Shown here: piece after piece, positions 52,950 through 61,068 of the stretch
How the letters are laid out: every line of letters starts with the position of its first letter
Numbering within the stretch: the stretch's first letter is position 1
Source: Argonema galeatum A003/A1
GTDB taxonomy: Bacteria; Cyanobacteriota; Cyanobacteriia; Cyanobacteriales; Aerosakkonemataceae
Assembly: GCF_023333595.1 (NCBI RefSeq)
Contig: NZ_JAIQZM010000001.1
Coordinates: 591,917-655,916, forward strand
DNA length: 64,000 nucleotides
Direction of reading: 5' to 3'
Notes under the pieces: model-generated
What the model was told of the DNA's origin: nothing
Database searches by the model: none
What the model saw: only the letters and a program-made list of their open reading frames with translations
Position numbers and translations under genes: made by a program

Positions 52950-53660
52950 CTAGGGATTGTAATCTTGTAATGCCTGTTTCACTCTCGGTTCTTCCCTTAC
53001 CCTAAGTAGCGAATAAGCAGCCCACTTTAGTTGCCCTAATTCATCTTTCCAAACCTGAATCACCAAGTCCAAGCCTGCTTCACCGTAATTGAGCGCCTCT
53101 TTTAGCGCTGCTACCCCTTGCTCTACATCTGCACTTGCCAAACGCCACTTAACGCCTTCCAAGCCTCCCAATACTACGGCGTTCGCAGGAGGTGGATTTT
53201 GACCGCCAAGCACGGCATCATATTCTCTTGGTTGATGAAGATTATTATTGATAATCTCGTTTTGATTAGCGGATTCTTGACGCAATTTAGCTTTAGCAAT
53301 TGCTGATTTTATGGCAGCAAATAGATGGTTCTTATCAAAGGGTTTTAGCAGAAATTCAAAATACTCAAACGGTTGGGGAATCTTGTGAGTAACTTCGTCT
53401 ATACGCCCTGACATTACCACCAAGGGAATTTTCTGGAGTTCATTATCAGCCTGTATATGCTGAAAAACTTCCCAACCGCTCACTTTAGGTAAGATAAAAT
53501 CCAGGAGAATCAAGGATGGGCGTTCTTTGTGGATTAGATTTAGTCCCTCTTGACCATTTTTGGCTTCGATGATTTCCACGTTATCCGCAGGTAACATACA
53601 TCGAAGTAGTTTGCGAACGTCTAGGCCGTCATCGATAACCAGAACTTTGTAAGTAGCCAT
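52950..53660 (-). CDS. Response regulator with HEAT-like C-terminal module
   Basis: A 236-residue protein. Residues 1-125 form a receiver domain (DD at 10-11, phosphoacceptor Asp54 in LILLDF, Lys in FLLKPFDK). Residues about 150-235 carry PREYDAVLGGQNPPP, VVLGGLEGVKWRL and a HEAT-like helical stretch (LGQLKWAAYSLLRVR), a module shared with the WD40 protein at 47446-48681. No DNA-binding domain is present, so output is probably by protein interaction. ATG at 53660 with AGAGGA upstream. The histidine kinase is not in the window. Confidence 0.88.
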   Translation of the reverse strand: MATYKVLVIDDGLDVRKLLRCMLPADNVEIIEAKNGQEGLNLIHKERPSLILLDFILPKVSGWEVFQHIQADNELQKIPLVVMSGRIDEVTHKIPQPFEYFEFLLKPFDKNHLFAAIKSAIAKAKLRQESANQNEIINNNLHQPREYDAVLGGQNPPPANAVVLGGLEGVKWRLASADVEQGVAALKEALNYGEAGLDLVIQVWKDELGQLKWAAYSLLRVREEPRVKQALQDYNP

Positions 53661-53728
53661 AACTAATTCCTCTGGCGATCTCAATAATATTACCCGTTAC
53701 GGAACTTCTCCCATCATCAATATTTTAA

Positions 53729-55291
53729 TTACTGAAGTTTGGCGATCGCACCTTTTTCCACCAACACTCGCCCCGTCACCAAATCTTTCACCGTCGCCAA
53801 CAAAACCCGCCCTCGATTCACTTCAAAAAATACTTCAATTCGATCTATCCCTGTTTGTCCCGGCGGATCGAGATGCGCCACGCAAACTTGTTCGTGATGG
53901 CTTTCCAAAGAGCGATATTGCGATTGATGTTGCAACTGGCTACTCGTCATTCTCCCTTGTGCATCAAAAGTTACTTCTGCTTGCGATATGTCTGCCACTT
54001 CTCCAATATCCAGACGAATTTCTCGCTGTCCGTCTAATGCTACTTGTAATGTTAATAATTCATCCCGTTGACAGGGATATTTGCTTCCCTTTTCAAACAA
54101 TGGAAAATAGGAATAAGTTTTCATTTGGGGTTCCCAGAGACGAATGGCATAGCCATGTCGCAGATAATCTTCGACTTCAACTAAATCGGGAAGTGTCAAA
54201 GCACCGTGTGCGATCGCTTCAAATGGCCTGCCTAATTTCACCCGCGACTTTCCAAAATATGATATAATTAACTGTTGCACTGCCGGGATTAAACAACTAC
54301 CTCCTACCAGCGCCACCAGTTCGATATCAGTCTTGCCCACGCCTTTAGTGTAGGCGACTGCCACCACTTCATCTAAAGCTTGCCGCAGTTGTTCTAGTAA
54401 CTGCTTATTTTCCAGAATCTCCTCTAAATCTTCTCGATTCAAATTCAAATCGTGGGCGATAAAATTTTCATCATCAAACCAACTTTCTTTCGCTTCTGGC
54501 GCTGTGGAAAGTTTAATTTTCAGCCGTTCCGCTACTTCTAATAAATTCTGCCAGCCAATCTCTTTTACTTCTTCTCGTGAAGAATTAATTTGCCGCAAGT
54601 AATTATCGACAATCCAAACATCGATATCAACACCACCAACATAAGCATCCGACTTGGCTATAACTTCTGCTTTTAATACCTTTTGTCCGCCCTTGGCTGC
54701 TACGGTGCGAACTAAGCTTAAATCCAGAGTTCCGCCGCCAAAATCTACTACCAATATCACAGAACCGGGTCTTTTCACAGCATAGCCAAGGGCTGCGGCT
54801 GTAGACTCATCCACAATCTGAACTTCAGGGACACCCAGGTTTTGGGCAACGTCGCGAAACCAGTCTAAATAACGCTCAAATGCGCCGACTGGGACGGTAA
54901 AAATTACGCGACTGGGCTGCAATTTTTCTTGGGCTAGCTGTTGCCAAATTTCTTGGAGAAACAGTTGCGAAACTGTTTCCGCCGAGTAGCTGTTACTATC
55001 AATTTGACGCGGTGGCGGCTGAAAATCTGCTGCCAAATCGCGTTTAAAGGCTTGAAAAAATCGCTCTGGTTGGGAAAAGCCGAGACGTTGCGATCGCACT
55101 TGTTCCCCAAACACAAGACTGTTGTCCTTTTGGACGTATACTAGGGTCGGCACCACAAATACTTGACCGCCAGGTGTTTCAAACCCCCGCGAAATGGCAT
55201 TAAATCTCAACGTCCGTGGCGTCTTCGTAACTGGATCTACAGTACAGACGACGGTGTTGCTTGTTCCAAAATCGATCGCAATAATAGTCAT
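53729..55291 (-). CDS. Hsp70-family protein (DnaK-like)
   Basis: A 520-residue actin-fold ATPase of the Hsp70 superfamily: DFGTSNTVVCTV at the start, VVDFGGGTLDLSL and ALVGGSCLIPAVQQLI mark the nucleotide-binding domain. The C-terminal substrate-binding part (about 390-520) is short and shows only a weak beta-sandwich pattern, so it is not a canonical DnaK. It is preceded on the same strand by a GrpE-like gene (56085-55543) and a DUF2997 gene, separated from them by a repeat block. It may act on a dedicated client. Confidence 0.88.
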   Translation of the reverse strand: MTIIAIDFGTSNTVVCTVDPVTKTPRTLRFNAISRGFETPGGQVFVVPTLVYVQKDNSLVFGEQVRSQRLGFSQPERFFQAFKRDLAADFQPPPRQIDSNSYSAETVSQLFLQEIWQQLAQEKLQPSRVIFTVPVGAFERYLDWFRDVAQNLGVPEVQIVDESTAAALGYAVKRPGSVILVVDFGGGTLDLSLVRTVAAKGGQKVLKAEVIAKSDAYVGGVDIDVWIVDNYLRQINSSREEVKEIGWQNLLEVAERLKIKLSTAPEAKESWFDDENFIAHDLNLNREDLEEILENKQLLEQLRQALDEVVAVAYTKGVGKTDIELVALVGGSCLIPAVQQLIISYFGKSRVKLGRPFEAIAHGALTLPDLVEVEDYLRHGYAIRLWEPQMKTYSYFPLFEKGSKYPCQRDELLTLQVALDGQREIRLDIGEVADISQAEVTFDAQGRMTSSQLQHQSQYRSLESHHEQVCVAHLDPPGQTGIDRIEVFFEVNRGRVLLATVKDLVTGRVLVEKGAIAKLQ

Positions 55292-55292
55292 T

Positions 55293-55460
55293 AGTCAGTT
55301 GTCAGTTGTCAGTTGTCAGTGGTCAGTTGTCAGTTGTCAGTTGTCAGTTGTCAGTTGTCAGTTGTCAGTTGTCAGTTGTCATTTGTCATTTGTCATTTGT
55401 CATTTGTCATTTGTCATTTGTCATTTGTCATTTGTCATTTGTCATTTGTCATTTGTCAAT
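55293..55460. repeat. GTCAGTT then GTCATTT heptamer array
   Basis: About thirteen GTCAGTT-type units are followed by about twelve GTCATTT units, all seven bases long. Further right at 55470-55527 are CCCCCACT and TTTTGACT repeats. The array separates the GrpE-like and Hsp70 genes. Confidence 0.85.
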
Positions 55461-55542
55461 AAAATTTCTCCCCCACTCCCCCACTCCCCCACTCCCTTTT
55501 TGACTTTTGACTTTTGACTTTTGACTTCCCACTCTCCCACTC

Positions 55543-56085
55543 TTATTGAGATGGAGAAGAAATCGGCAAAGTGCGGCTGACTTTCGCGGGGGAGAGAATG
55601 CGCGACCCCTCTCGATAACCGACAAACCGGATATAAACAAATTCCCCTTCTGCAATATCATTGGTATCCGGTTGATGCAGTTGGGGATTATATGGAACTT
55701 GTTCCCAAGCCGAACCAATTTGTTCGTATCCCCAACTAGCCAAAAGGTTATCCAAAGGAGTAAACAGCGAAACCAAATTTTTGGCTGGTAAATCTGGTTT
55801 CGCTTCCGTCATTTTGCGGACGCTGGGATAGTTGTTTAACAGCGTTTGCAATTGGGAGAAAGTAGCATTCTGGAAATCAGTTTTTAGCTGCTTTGATTGT
55901 TGCTGCAATTCTTCTCGCAGTCGCAGACATTCTTGCCGCAACTCTTCTATCTCTCTTGCAGCAGCCGTATTACTTTCTGTGGGGGAATCGACTTTATTAG
56001 AGTGCCGCAGGCTCAAAATTAGCCAAACGATCACCAACCACAGAACGCAACCAAACAAAAATAGATTGGGGTTGTTAACCATCAT
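55543..56085 (-). CDS. Membrane-anchored GrpE-like protein
   Basis: A 180-residue protein. Residues 8-28 are a membrane anchor (LFLFGCVLWLVIVWLIL), residues 40-75 a charged coiled coil (EIEELRQECLRLREELQQ), and residues about 95-175 resemble the GrpE head (LDNLLASWGYEQIGSAWEQV, GEFVYIRFVGYREG, LSPAKV). GrpE exchanges nucleotide on Hsp70; here the gene precedes an Hsp70-like gene, so a membrane-bound exchange factor is proposed. The first clear ATG is 56085. GrpE identity rests on weak local patterns, so the assignment is moderate. Confidence 0.6.
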   Translation of the reverse strand: MMVNNPNLFLFGCVLWLVIVWLILSLRHSNKVDSPTESNTAAAREIEELRQECLRLREELQQQSKQLKTDFQNATFSQLQTLLNNYPSVRKMTEAKPDLPAKNLVSLFTPLDNLLASWGYEQIGSAWEQVPYNPQLHQPDTNDIAEGEFVYIRFVGYREGSRILSPAKVSRTLPISSPSQ

Positions 56086-56093
56086 CAATTACT

Positions 56094-56306
56094 CTACATT
56101 TCAGTCTGAGATTGCGTTTCTTCGTTGATGAGGTCTTCATCTTCCTGATAGTATTCTGGAAATAGCTTTTGAGATTCTACTTTACCCAAAGCTTTTTCAA
56201 TTCCTGAAGTGGTTTCGGTACAGGTGGAGCCAGAGGCGTTGAGTACGGTTTCAGTTATCTTGCCGTCAGTGCCAATGCGATATTCAATCTTGCGATACTC
56301 AGCCAT
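56094..56306 (-). CDS. DUF2997 protein
   Basis: A 70-residue protein: YRIGTDGKITETVLNASGSTCTE followed by GIEKALGKVES fits the DUF2997 pattern (IxPDGxxxExVxGxxGxxCxxxTxxIExALG). DUF2997 genes often lie near DUF1257/Ycf35 and AAA genes in cyanobacteria; here they are 10 kb apart. It is upstream of the GrpE-like gene by eight bases, indicating co-transcription. Function unknown. Confidence 0.78.
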   Translation of the reverse strand: MAEYRKIEYRIGTDGKITETVLNASGSTCTETTSGIEKALGKVESQKLFPEYYQEDEDLINEETQSQTEM

Positions 56307-56485
56307 GATAGGATTTTTGGATTGAAGTTATTTAACAGTTTAACTCGATTCTATTCATTTTGCCATTCAAGGGAACTAGGTACTGCGGAAGCGGGGAGCG
56401 AAGGATAAAATTGAATATGCCAACAATTTTCAATTCCCAATTTCCAATTCTGCCATTCTCCCATCTAAAATCGGTTAGTTGTACT

Positions 56486-57121
56486 TTAGGTAAAGTCTCT
56501 TCTAATCCGATCTATGGCAGACTTGAGTCCGTCACTATGAATCCAGCCGACAAAACCACCATAAACCATTTTGTCATTGCGATCGCCTAAAAAAACATGG
56601 TCAACGCCGACTGGGTTTTTCCAGGTTCTCACAGATGTCCCATCCCGCAGCCGGAGAATCGGATTAGAATGCTTAAAGTCTCTGTGGTGAGCGCGAGTCA
56701 TTCCAGGCACTTTGTCTAAAATGGCTATAACTTCTCTGGTGTCATCCGTTGTATTAGAGTTTACCACGCTTCCACAGCCACACCCGTCAGTGATAGTGCT
56801 TTTGAGTCTATCTTTGATGTCACCATCAAACAGCGATAAAGAGTCAATCTCGCTTAGCAGCTTTCCATGTGCTTCAGATTGTCGTCTTTCGCAATAAATC
56901 GCTGTTAGGAAATCTTCCAGACTCAGTTTAGCCAGTGCGTCTGCAATCAATGCTGTCAGCCCCAAGACGGCGATTCCTCCCAACATTCCCGCTGGGCCAC
57001 CCAGTATTGCTAAAGCTGCTGTGATGGCGGCTGCACCTGTCAAGCCTGTAGTCGCCATCGCAATCACTAGAACAACTCCAGGTAATCCTAAAGCAGCTAC
57101 TTTTTTTATGACTTCATCCAT
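56486..57121 (-). CDS. Two-transmembrane protein of unknown function
   Basis: A 211-residue protein. An N-terminal glycine/alanine-rich membrane hairpin (about residues 10-65: MATTGLTGAAAITAALAILG, GGIAVLGLTALIADAL) precedes a soluble part with TDGCGCGSVV and a conserved-looking HHRDFKHSNPILRLRDGTSVR block. It is not a family that I can name. It lies upstream of the DUF2997/GrpE-like/Hsp70 group but is separated by 180 bases. ATG at 57121; an earlier frame start at 57136 is less likely. Confidence 0.6.
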   Translation of the reverse strand: MDEVIKKVAALGLPGVVLVIAMATTGLTGAAAITAALAILGGPAGMLGGIAVLGLTALIADALAKLSLEDFLTAIYCERRQSEAHGKLLSEIDSLSLFDGDIKDRLKSTITDGCGCGSVVNSNTTDDTREVIAILDKVPGMTRAHHRDFKHSNPILRLRDGTSVRTWKNPVGVDHVFLGDRNDKMVYGGFVGWIHSDGLKSAIDRIRRDFT

Positions 57122-57413
57122 TTGCGATCGCCTCACTTTTGTTCATACATATCTCTAGTTTATTGTCAATATCTTGTTTGGGAACGGCAAAAAATCAAAA
57201 CTAAGGTAAGGATTTCTTGAGCGACATTGTAAAAAAAGAAACTAAGTAGAGGAAGTTGGAGTTGGGAACAAAAAGCGATCGCAATGACTCTATTCATACT
57301 AAGTTTTCCCGATCCAGACTGTGAGCGATCGCATATTGATATGTCCGCAATCAATGCTGCAATGCTACCCAAAACAGTATAAGTCATCTGATTTTAAAAG
57401 AACGAGAGTAAAA
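57122..57413. other. Divergent gap before the GerMN gene
   Basis: A 292-base gap containing HIP1 sites (GCGATCGCA at 57275 and GCGATCGC near 57325). A short minus-strand frame looks unconvincing. The region should contain promoters for both flanking genes. Confidence 0.45.
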
Positions 57414-58028
57414 ATGTCTATTATTCGTAAGTCAACTTTACTATCTTTTGGCCTGCTAATGACACTTTGTGGTGTCAGTACTGATGGAAAATTTGTGGCT
57501 GGAGCAGTAACCTCAAATCAGTCAACAATCAAACCGCAATCAGAGATATTAAAAGAAAGCGCTAAAACGAAACCAGCTTTTCAAGAAACATCTGATGCGG
57601 TGAAGGTAACTCAAAACCGGGTTAAAGTATTTTTTCCTAACTACTCCAGAAACACGACAGACCTCGGCCATGTTGAGCCAGTTTTGCGGACAACGCAACG
57701 GCGGGATCTAAGTCGATTTGCGATCGAGCAATTGATTGTTGGGCCAACCAGTAATGAAACCAGAATGGGTTTTATTAAGCCGATTCAGTTCAGAGGCAGT
57801 TCTAACTGTGGCAGCGATTTTACTCTCTCGATTTCTTCTGGAGTAGCGCGAATAAAATTCTGTAAAATAATTCCTTCAGCTGGTATCGGAGATGATGCTC
57901 GCGTCACAAGTTCTATTAAAGCGACACTGAAGCAATTTTCCACAGTCAAATCAGTTATTATCCTGACGAAAGAAGGCGACTGTCTTGGGGATATGAGTGG
58001 CGAAAATCTTTGTTTGCGTAGAAGATAA
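57414..58028 (+). CDS. GerMN-domain secreted protein
   Basis: A 204-residue protein with an N-terminal signal peptide (residues 1-32, ending before AGAV) and a GerMN domain: VKVFFPNYSR at the start of the domain and the IEQLIVGPTSNETRMGF and IKATLKQFSTVKSVIILTKEG segments. GerMN proteins occur in spore formers (GerM) and many others, often with a peptidoglycan-related role. In cyanobacteria they are secreted but of unknown role. ATG 57414 replaces an earlier in-frame start at 57321. Convergent with the esterase gene (4-base gap). Confidence 0.82.
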   Translation: MSIIRKSTLLSFGLLMTLCGVSTDGKFVAGAVTSNQSTIKPQSEILKESAKTKPAFQETSDAVKVTQNRVKVFFPNYSRNTTDLGHVEPVLRTTQRRDLSRFAIEQLIVGPTSNETRMGFIKPIQFRGSSNCGSDFTLSISSGVARIKFCKIIPSAGIGDDARVTSSIKATLKQFSTVKSVIILTKEGDCLGDMSGENLCLRRR

Positions 58029-58032
58029 CTCA

Positions 58033-58953
58033 TTACTTAAATACTGAACGTAATTGAGCTGCAATATCTGCGATCGCATTTTTCCCCCCATCCAGCACCA
58101 GCGCCATCCCCACAAATCCGTGAATCATCCCATCATATTGCTTTAAGTATACCGACACCCCAGCCGATCGCAACCGAGTAGCATACGCTAGCGCCTCATC
58201 CCGCAGCACATCACATTCAGCAGTAATAATCAGCGCTGGTGGCAATTGGCTTAGATTTTCGGCTAATAGCGGTGAAGCATAGGGATTTTCTCCATCGGCG
58301 GTATTAGCCAGGTAGTGACGCCAGAACCAAATCATCTCCTCCTTTGTCAAACCGCAACCTTCCGCATATTCACGGTAAGACTCAGTATCAAAAGCATATT
58401 GAGTTACAGGATAAATGAGAACTTGATATGCCAGTGCTGGTTCTCCTCTATCCCGCGCCATCAACGCCACCGCCGCAGCCAAATTGCCTCCGGCGCTATC
58501 TCCCGCGACAGCAATGCGAGTTACATCCGCATTAATAACACTAGCATTATTTGCTACCCAAACGGTTGCAGCATAGGCATCTTCCACCGCAGCTGGGAAC
58601 TTGTGTTCCGGTGCCAACCGATAGTCTACCGACACTACCACGCACCCAACATCCTTAGCGAGAGAACGACAGGTACTATCTGCTACATCCAAGTCGCCCA
58701 AAACCCAACCGCCGCCGTGAAAGAAAACCAGCACTGGCAAGGGTTTTTTGCCATGTGGCGTGTAGATACGGATGGCAATATCACCGGGGATAGTACGATT
58801 TTCGACACTGGCAAGCGCTAGGGGTCTGAGGGGTTTGCCCCGCAGCTTGGCGGCTAGTTCCCGCGCCTGTGATGGTGAGAGGGTAGTGAGAGGTGGGAGT
58901 TCTAGCTGTGCTAGTTGCTGCAAGAGTTTCTGGACTTGTGGGTCGAGAGGCAT
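58033..58953 (-). CDS. Alpha/beta-hydrolase, HSL-type esterase
   Basis: A 306-residue esterase/lipase of the hormone-sensitive-lipase family: oxyanion motif [11 protein letters not shown], nucleophile Ser in GDSAGGN, Asp in [10 protein letters not shown] and His in MIHGFVGMA. Predicted to hydrolyse short acyl esters. Length is typical. It stands between the GerMN and the TOPRIM-like genes; stops are very close on its left. Confidence 0.93.
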   Translation of the reverse strand: MPLDPQVQKLLQQLAQLELPPLTTLSPSQARELAAKLRGKPLRPLALASVENRTIPGDIAIRIYTPHGKKPLPVLVFFHGGGWVLGDLDVADSTCRSLAKDVGCVVVSVDYRLAPEHKFPAAVEDAYAATVWVANNASVINADVTRIAVAGDSAGGNLAAAVALMARDRGEPALAYQVLIYPVTQYAFDTESYREYAEGCGLTKEEMIWFWRHYLANTADGENPYASPLLAENLSQLPPALIITAECDVLRDEALAYATRLRSAGVSVYLKQYDGMIHGFVGMALVLDGGKNAIADIAAQLRSVFK

Positions 58954-58978
58954 TCGGTTTTGATTTTTTCATCTTATA

Positions 58979-59653
58979 TTAACCATCATCTTCTATCACA
59001 ATATTTCTTTTCTCAATCTCTTGTATGAAAACTTTAAAACTGGGATTTTCTTGGTAAAGCTTCATCAAAACTTTCTGTTTACAATATTGGCGAGAAACTT
59101 TTCGATAATATTGAGGATTTTTCTTATTAGCATCAATTCTAAAGCTTTCACCTTTGCCAAGTTCTTGATTCAATGTATTTAAACAATTGGTTATTTTTGC
59201 TTTTCTTTTATCTTGGTAATAAAGAGGAAGTAACCAACATTCAATAGAATGTACTGCAATCGCAAAAATTATTTTATGATTATATTTTATATAAAAATCT
59301 TCACCAATTAAAAGCTGGAATTTTTCTTTGACTTTTTCTATCAACTGTTCTGGCGTTAATTCACCATTCTCGTCTCGCTTGGGAATATTATAATTTATTT
59401 CTTCTGAAACATCAGTATCAATTTGAATAATCACATATTCATTAAATTGAAATGCTTCTCGGAAATCTTTGGACTGACAATATTTGAAAACCAGCGTCCA
59501 ACCACCATAATTTGATTTATTTTCATCATCCTTATCTCTTTCTGGTTGCAGAGGGTTGACAATGATATCGTCAGTATTAAAATATCCACTTAAAATATCT
59601 TCAATAACTATCTGATCCGTCAGTCCCTCTGTAATTAATCCAAAACTAATCAT
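58979..59653 (-). CDS. TOPRIM-like protein
   Basis: A 224-residue protein whose first part has a TOPRIM-like layout: ITEGLTDQIVIEDI with Glu9 and Asp13, then VIIQIDTDVSEE with Asp79 and Asp81 (E...DxD). TOPRIM domains act on nucleic acids with metal in OLD-family nucleases, primases and others. The remainder (about 110-224) is helical and not recognised. Its ATG is two bases after the stop of the AAA gene, so the pair is surely an operon. An OLD- or PARIS-like defence role is inferred from this layout; family membership cannot be settled by eye. Confidence 0.65.
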   Translation of the reverse strand: MISFGLITEGLTDQIVIEDILSGYFNTDDIIVNPLQPERDKDDENKSNYGGWTLVFKYCQSKDFREAFQFNEYVIIQIDTDVSEEINYNIPKRDENGELTPEQLIEKVKEKFQLLIGEDFYIKYNHKIIFAIAVHSIECWLLPLYYQDKRKAKITNCLNTLNQELGKGESFRIDANKKNPQYYRKVSRQYCKQKVLMKLYQENPSFKVFIQEIEKRNIVIEDDG

Positions 59654-59655
59654 AA

Positions 59656-60816
59656 TTAAAAATTCTTAGGTAATCCACCGATATAACCGCGCAAAAATGC
59701 TTCTGATAATCTTACAGGTTCTTGTCCTTCCAGAGGTTTTGGTGTAAAAATTCTTCTGGCTTTAGTATAACCTAATTTGTTGCGGTAAATCACAAAAAGT
59801 CTTTGTTCATCATCATCTAAATTTAATCCATCTAAAATTGCTGGGTTATGAGTTGTAAAAATAACTTGCCTATCATATTTTTTGGCTAATTCTACTAATT
59901 CTTTAATCAATCGACGCCCTAATCTAGGGTTAAGCGAAGCATCAATGTTATCTACAGCAAAAAACTTAGGTGTATCATCGCTGATAAAAAGGCAGAAGTA
60001 AAACAGGAGAAACAAAAATCCTTCATTAGAACTATTCTGATTGAAATAATCTAGTTCAGATGCTAAATATTTATCTTTGATTTGAATTACTCTCTCAGCA
60101 GGAGATAAATTATGGGGAATTGCTAAATCTTCAAACCAATCTATCAGCTGCATTTTTTCTTTAATTTCTTGCAGCTTACCTTGATTTGCTTCTAAATTCA
60201 AAACCGTTAAAAGTTTGAATAATCCTTCTCCTTCGATCCCTAAAGGTTGAATTTGACCTTCTTCGTTAAAAATGCGTAAACTTGAGTTTTGAGGAGAAAA
60301 AATTAAGAAGCTTTTCAAATTCAAAATATCTTTATCAGTTTCAAGTAAAACTTTTAAAACACCCTGATAAATTTCCTCTGAAAATATTTCTTTTAGGTTC
60401 CTCGCATCTTCATACATTAAATTAGCATATCCAGACGACATACTTGGCATTTGTACAAGTATCTCTTGATTAGACAAAATTGAACTAAACCAACTAGAAT
60501 ATGGTTTACCATCATGCTGTAAATTATAGGTAATAATTTTATCTGGCTGAAACTGCAAAGATATTTTAATTTCTTTGTTTAAATTGTCGATATTAAAAGC
60601 CGATCGCATGAATTGAGGTTCTGTAACTCTAATCCCCCTAGAAACTAAAAACTCATTATCTAGCTTATCACTTGCTGCGGCTGAACTTAAAGCTATAGCT
60701 TCTAAGATATTAGTTTTACCACAGCCATTTTCACCTATCAAAACTGTTACTCTTCCCAATTCAATTTTTAACTCTTGAATTGATTTATAATTTTCTATAC
60801 TAATTTCTTTAATCAT
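59656..60816 (-). CDS. AAA (RecF/OLD-like) ATPase
   Basis: A 386-residue P-loop ATPase of the AAA_21/RecF-like type. Walker A is GENGCGKT (28-35); the Walker B stretch FFAVDNIDASLNP has Asn in place of the usual catalytic Glu; a switch-like TTHNPAIL follows. Such proteins pair with TOPRIM nucleases in OLD-like and related defence systems. The gene is immediately upstream of the TOPRIM-like gene. Its DN-I-D variant may reflect a family habit rather than loss of activity. Alternatives are SMC-like repair ATPases. Confidence 0.8.
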   Translation of the reverse strand: MIKEISIENYKSIQELKIELGRVTVLIGENGCGKTNILEAIALSSAAASDKLDNEFLVSRGIRVTEPQFMRSAFNIDNLNKEIKISLQFQPDKIITYNLQHDGKPYSSWFSSILSNQEILVQMPSMSSGYANLMYEDARNLKEIFSEEIYQGVLKVLLETDKDILNLKSFLIFSPQNSSLRIFNEEGQIQPLGIEGEGLFKLLTVLNLEANQGKLQEIKEKMQLIDWFEDLAIPHNLSPAERVIQIKDKYLASELDYFNQNSSNEGFLFLLFYFCLFISDDTPKFFAVDNIDASLNPRLGRRLIKELVELAKKYDRQVIFTTHNPAILDGLNLDDDEQRLFVIYRNKLGYTKARRIFTPKPLEGQEPVRLSEAFLRGYIGGLPKNF

Positions 60817-60910
60817 AAGGCGAAGACATTATTACACTTAAATAATTATACCATAAAATTACCATATCCTCAATTCAGATTCGTACTCACTGGTGGCGGT
60901 GGAAAAGGAG

Positions 60911-60944
60911 TCTATCAAGTATGTGCTTGACAATACTTGATAGA
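60911..60944. repeat. TCTATCAAGTAT inverted repeat
   Basis: TCTATCAAGTAT and ATACTTGATAGA surround GTGCTTGACA, in the gap between the AAA gene and the YncE-like gene. No T-run follows. It might be a protein-binding site for the AAA operon or simply a repeat. Confidence 0.5.
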
Positions 60945-60971
60945 TTCAGGACTTACGCACCCATTTTTGGC

Positions 60972-61038
60972 GTAGGGGCGGGTTTAGCCGATAAATTAAG
61001 CATCTCACAGATATCCCTAATACAAAACCCGCCCCTAC
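60972..61038. repeat. GTAGGGGCGGGTT long inverted repeat
   Basis: Arms of 13 bases at 60972-60984 and 61026-61038 are separated by 41 bases. It resembles the dispersed GGGGCGGGTTT repeats of filamentous cyanobacteria. It lies just after the YncE-like gene stop side and may be a mobile remnant. Confidence 0.6.
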
Positions 61039-61068
61039 ATTTTGCCTAAATGCCAACACCAGGCAAAC

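Noticed and set aside
55194-55517. Plus-strand frame across the heptamer repeats
   Set aside because: It is a translation of tandem seven-base repeats and runs antisense to the Hsp70 gene start.
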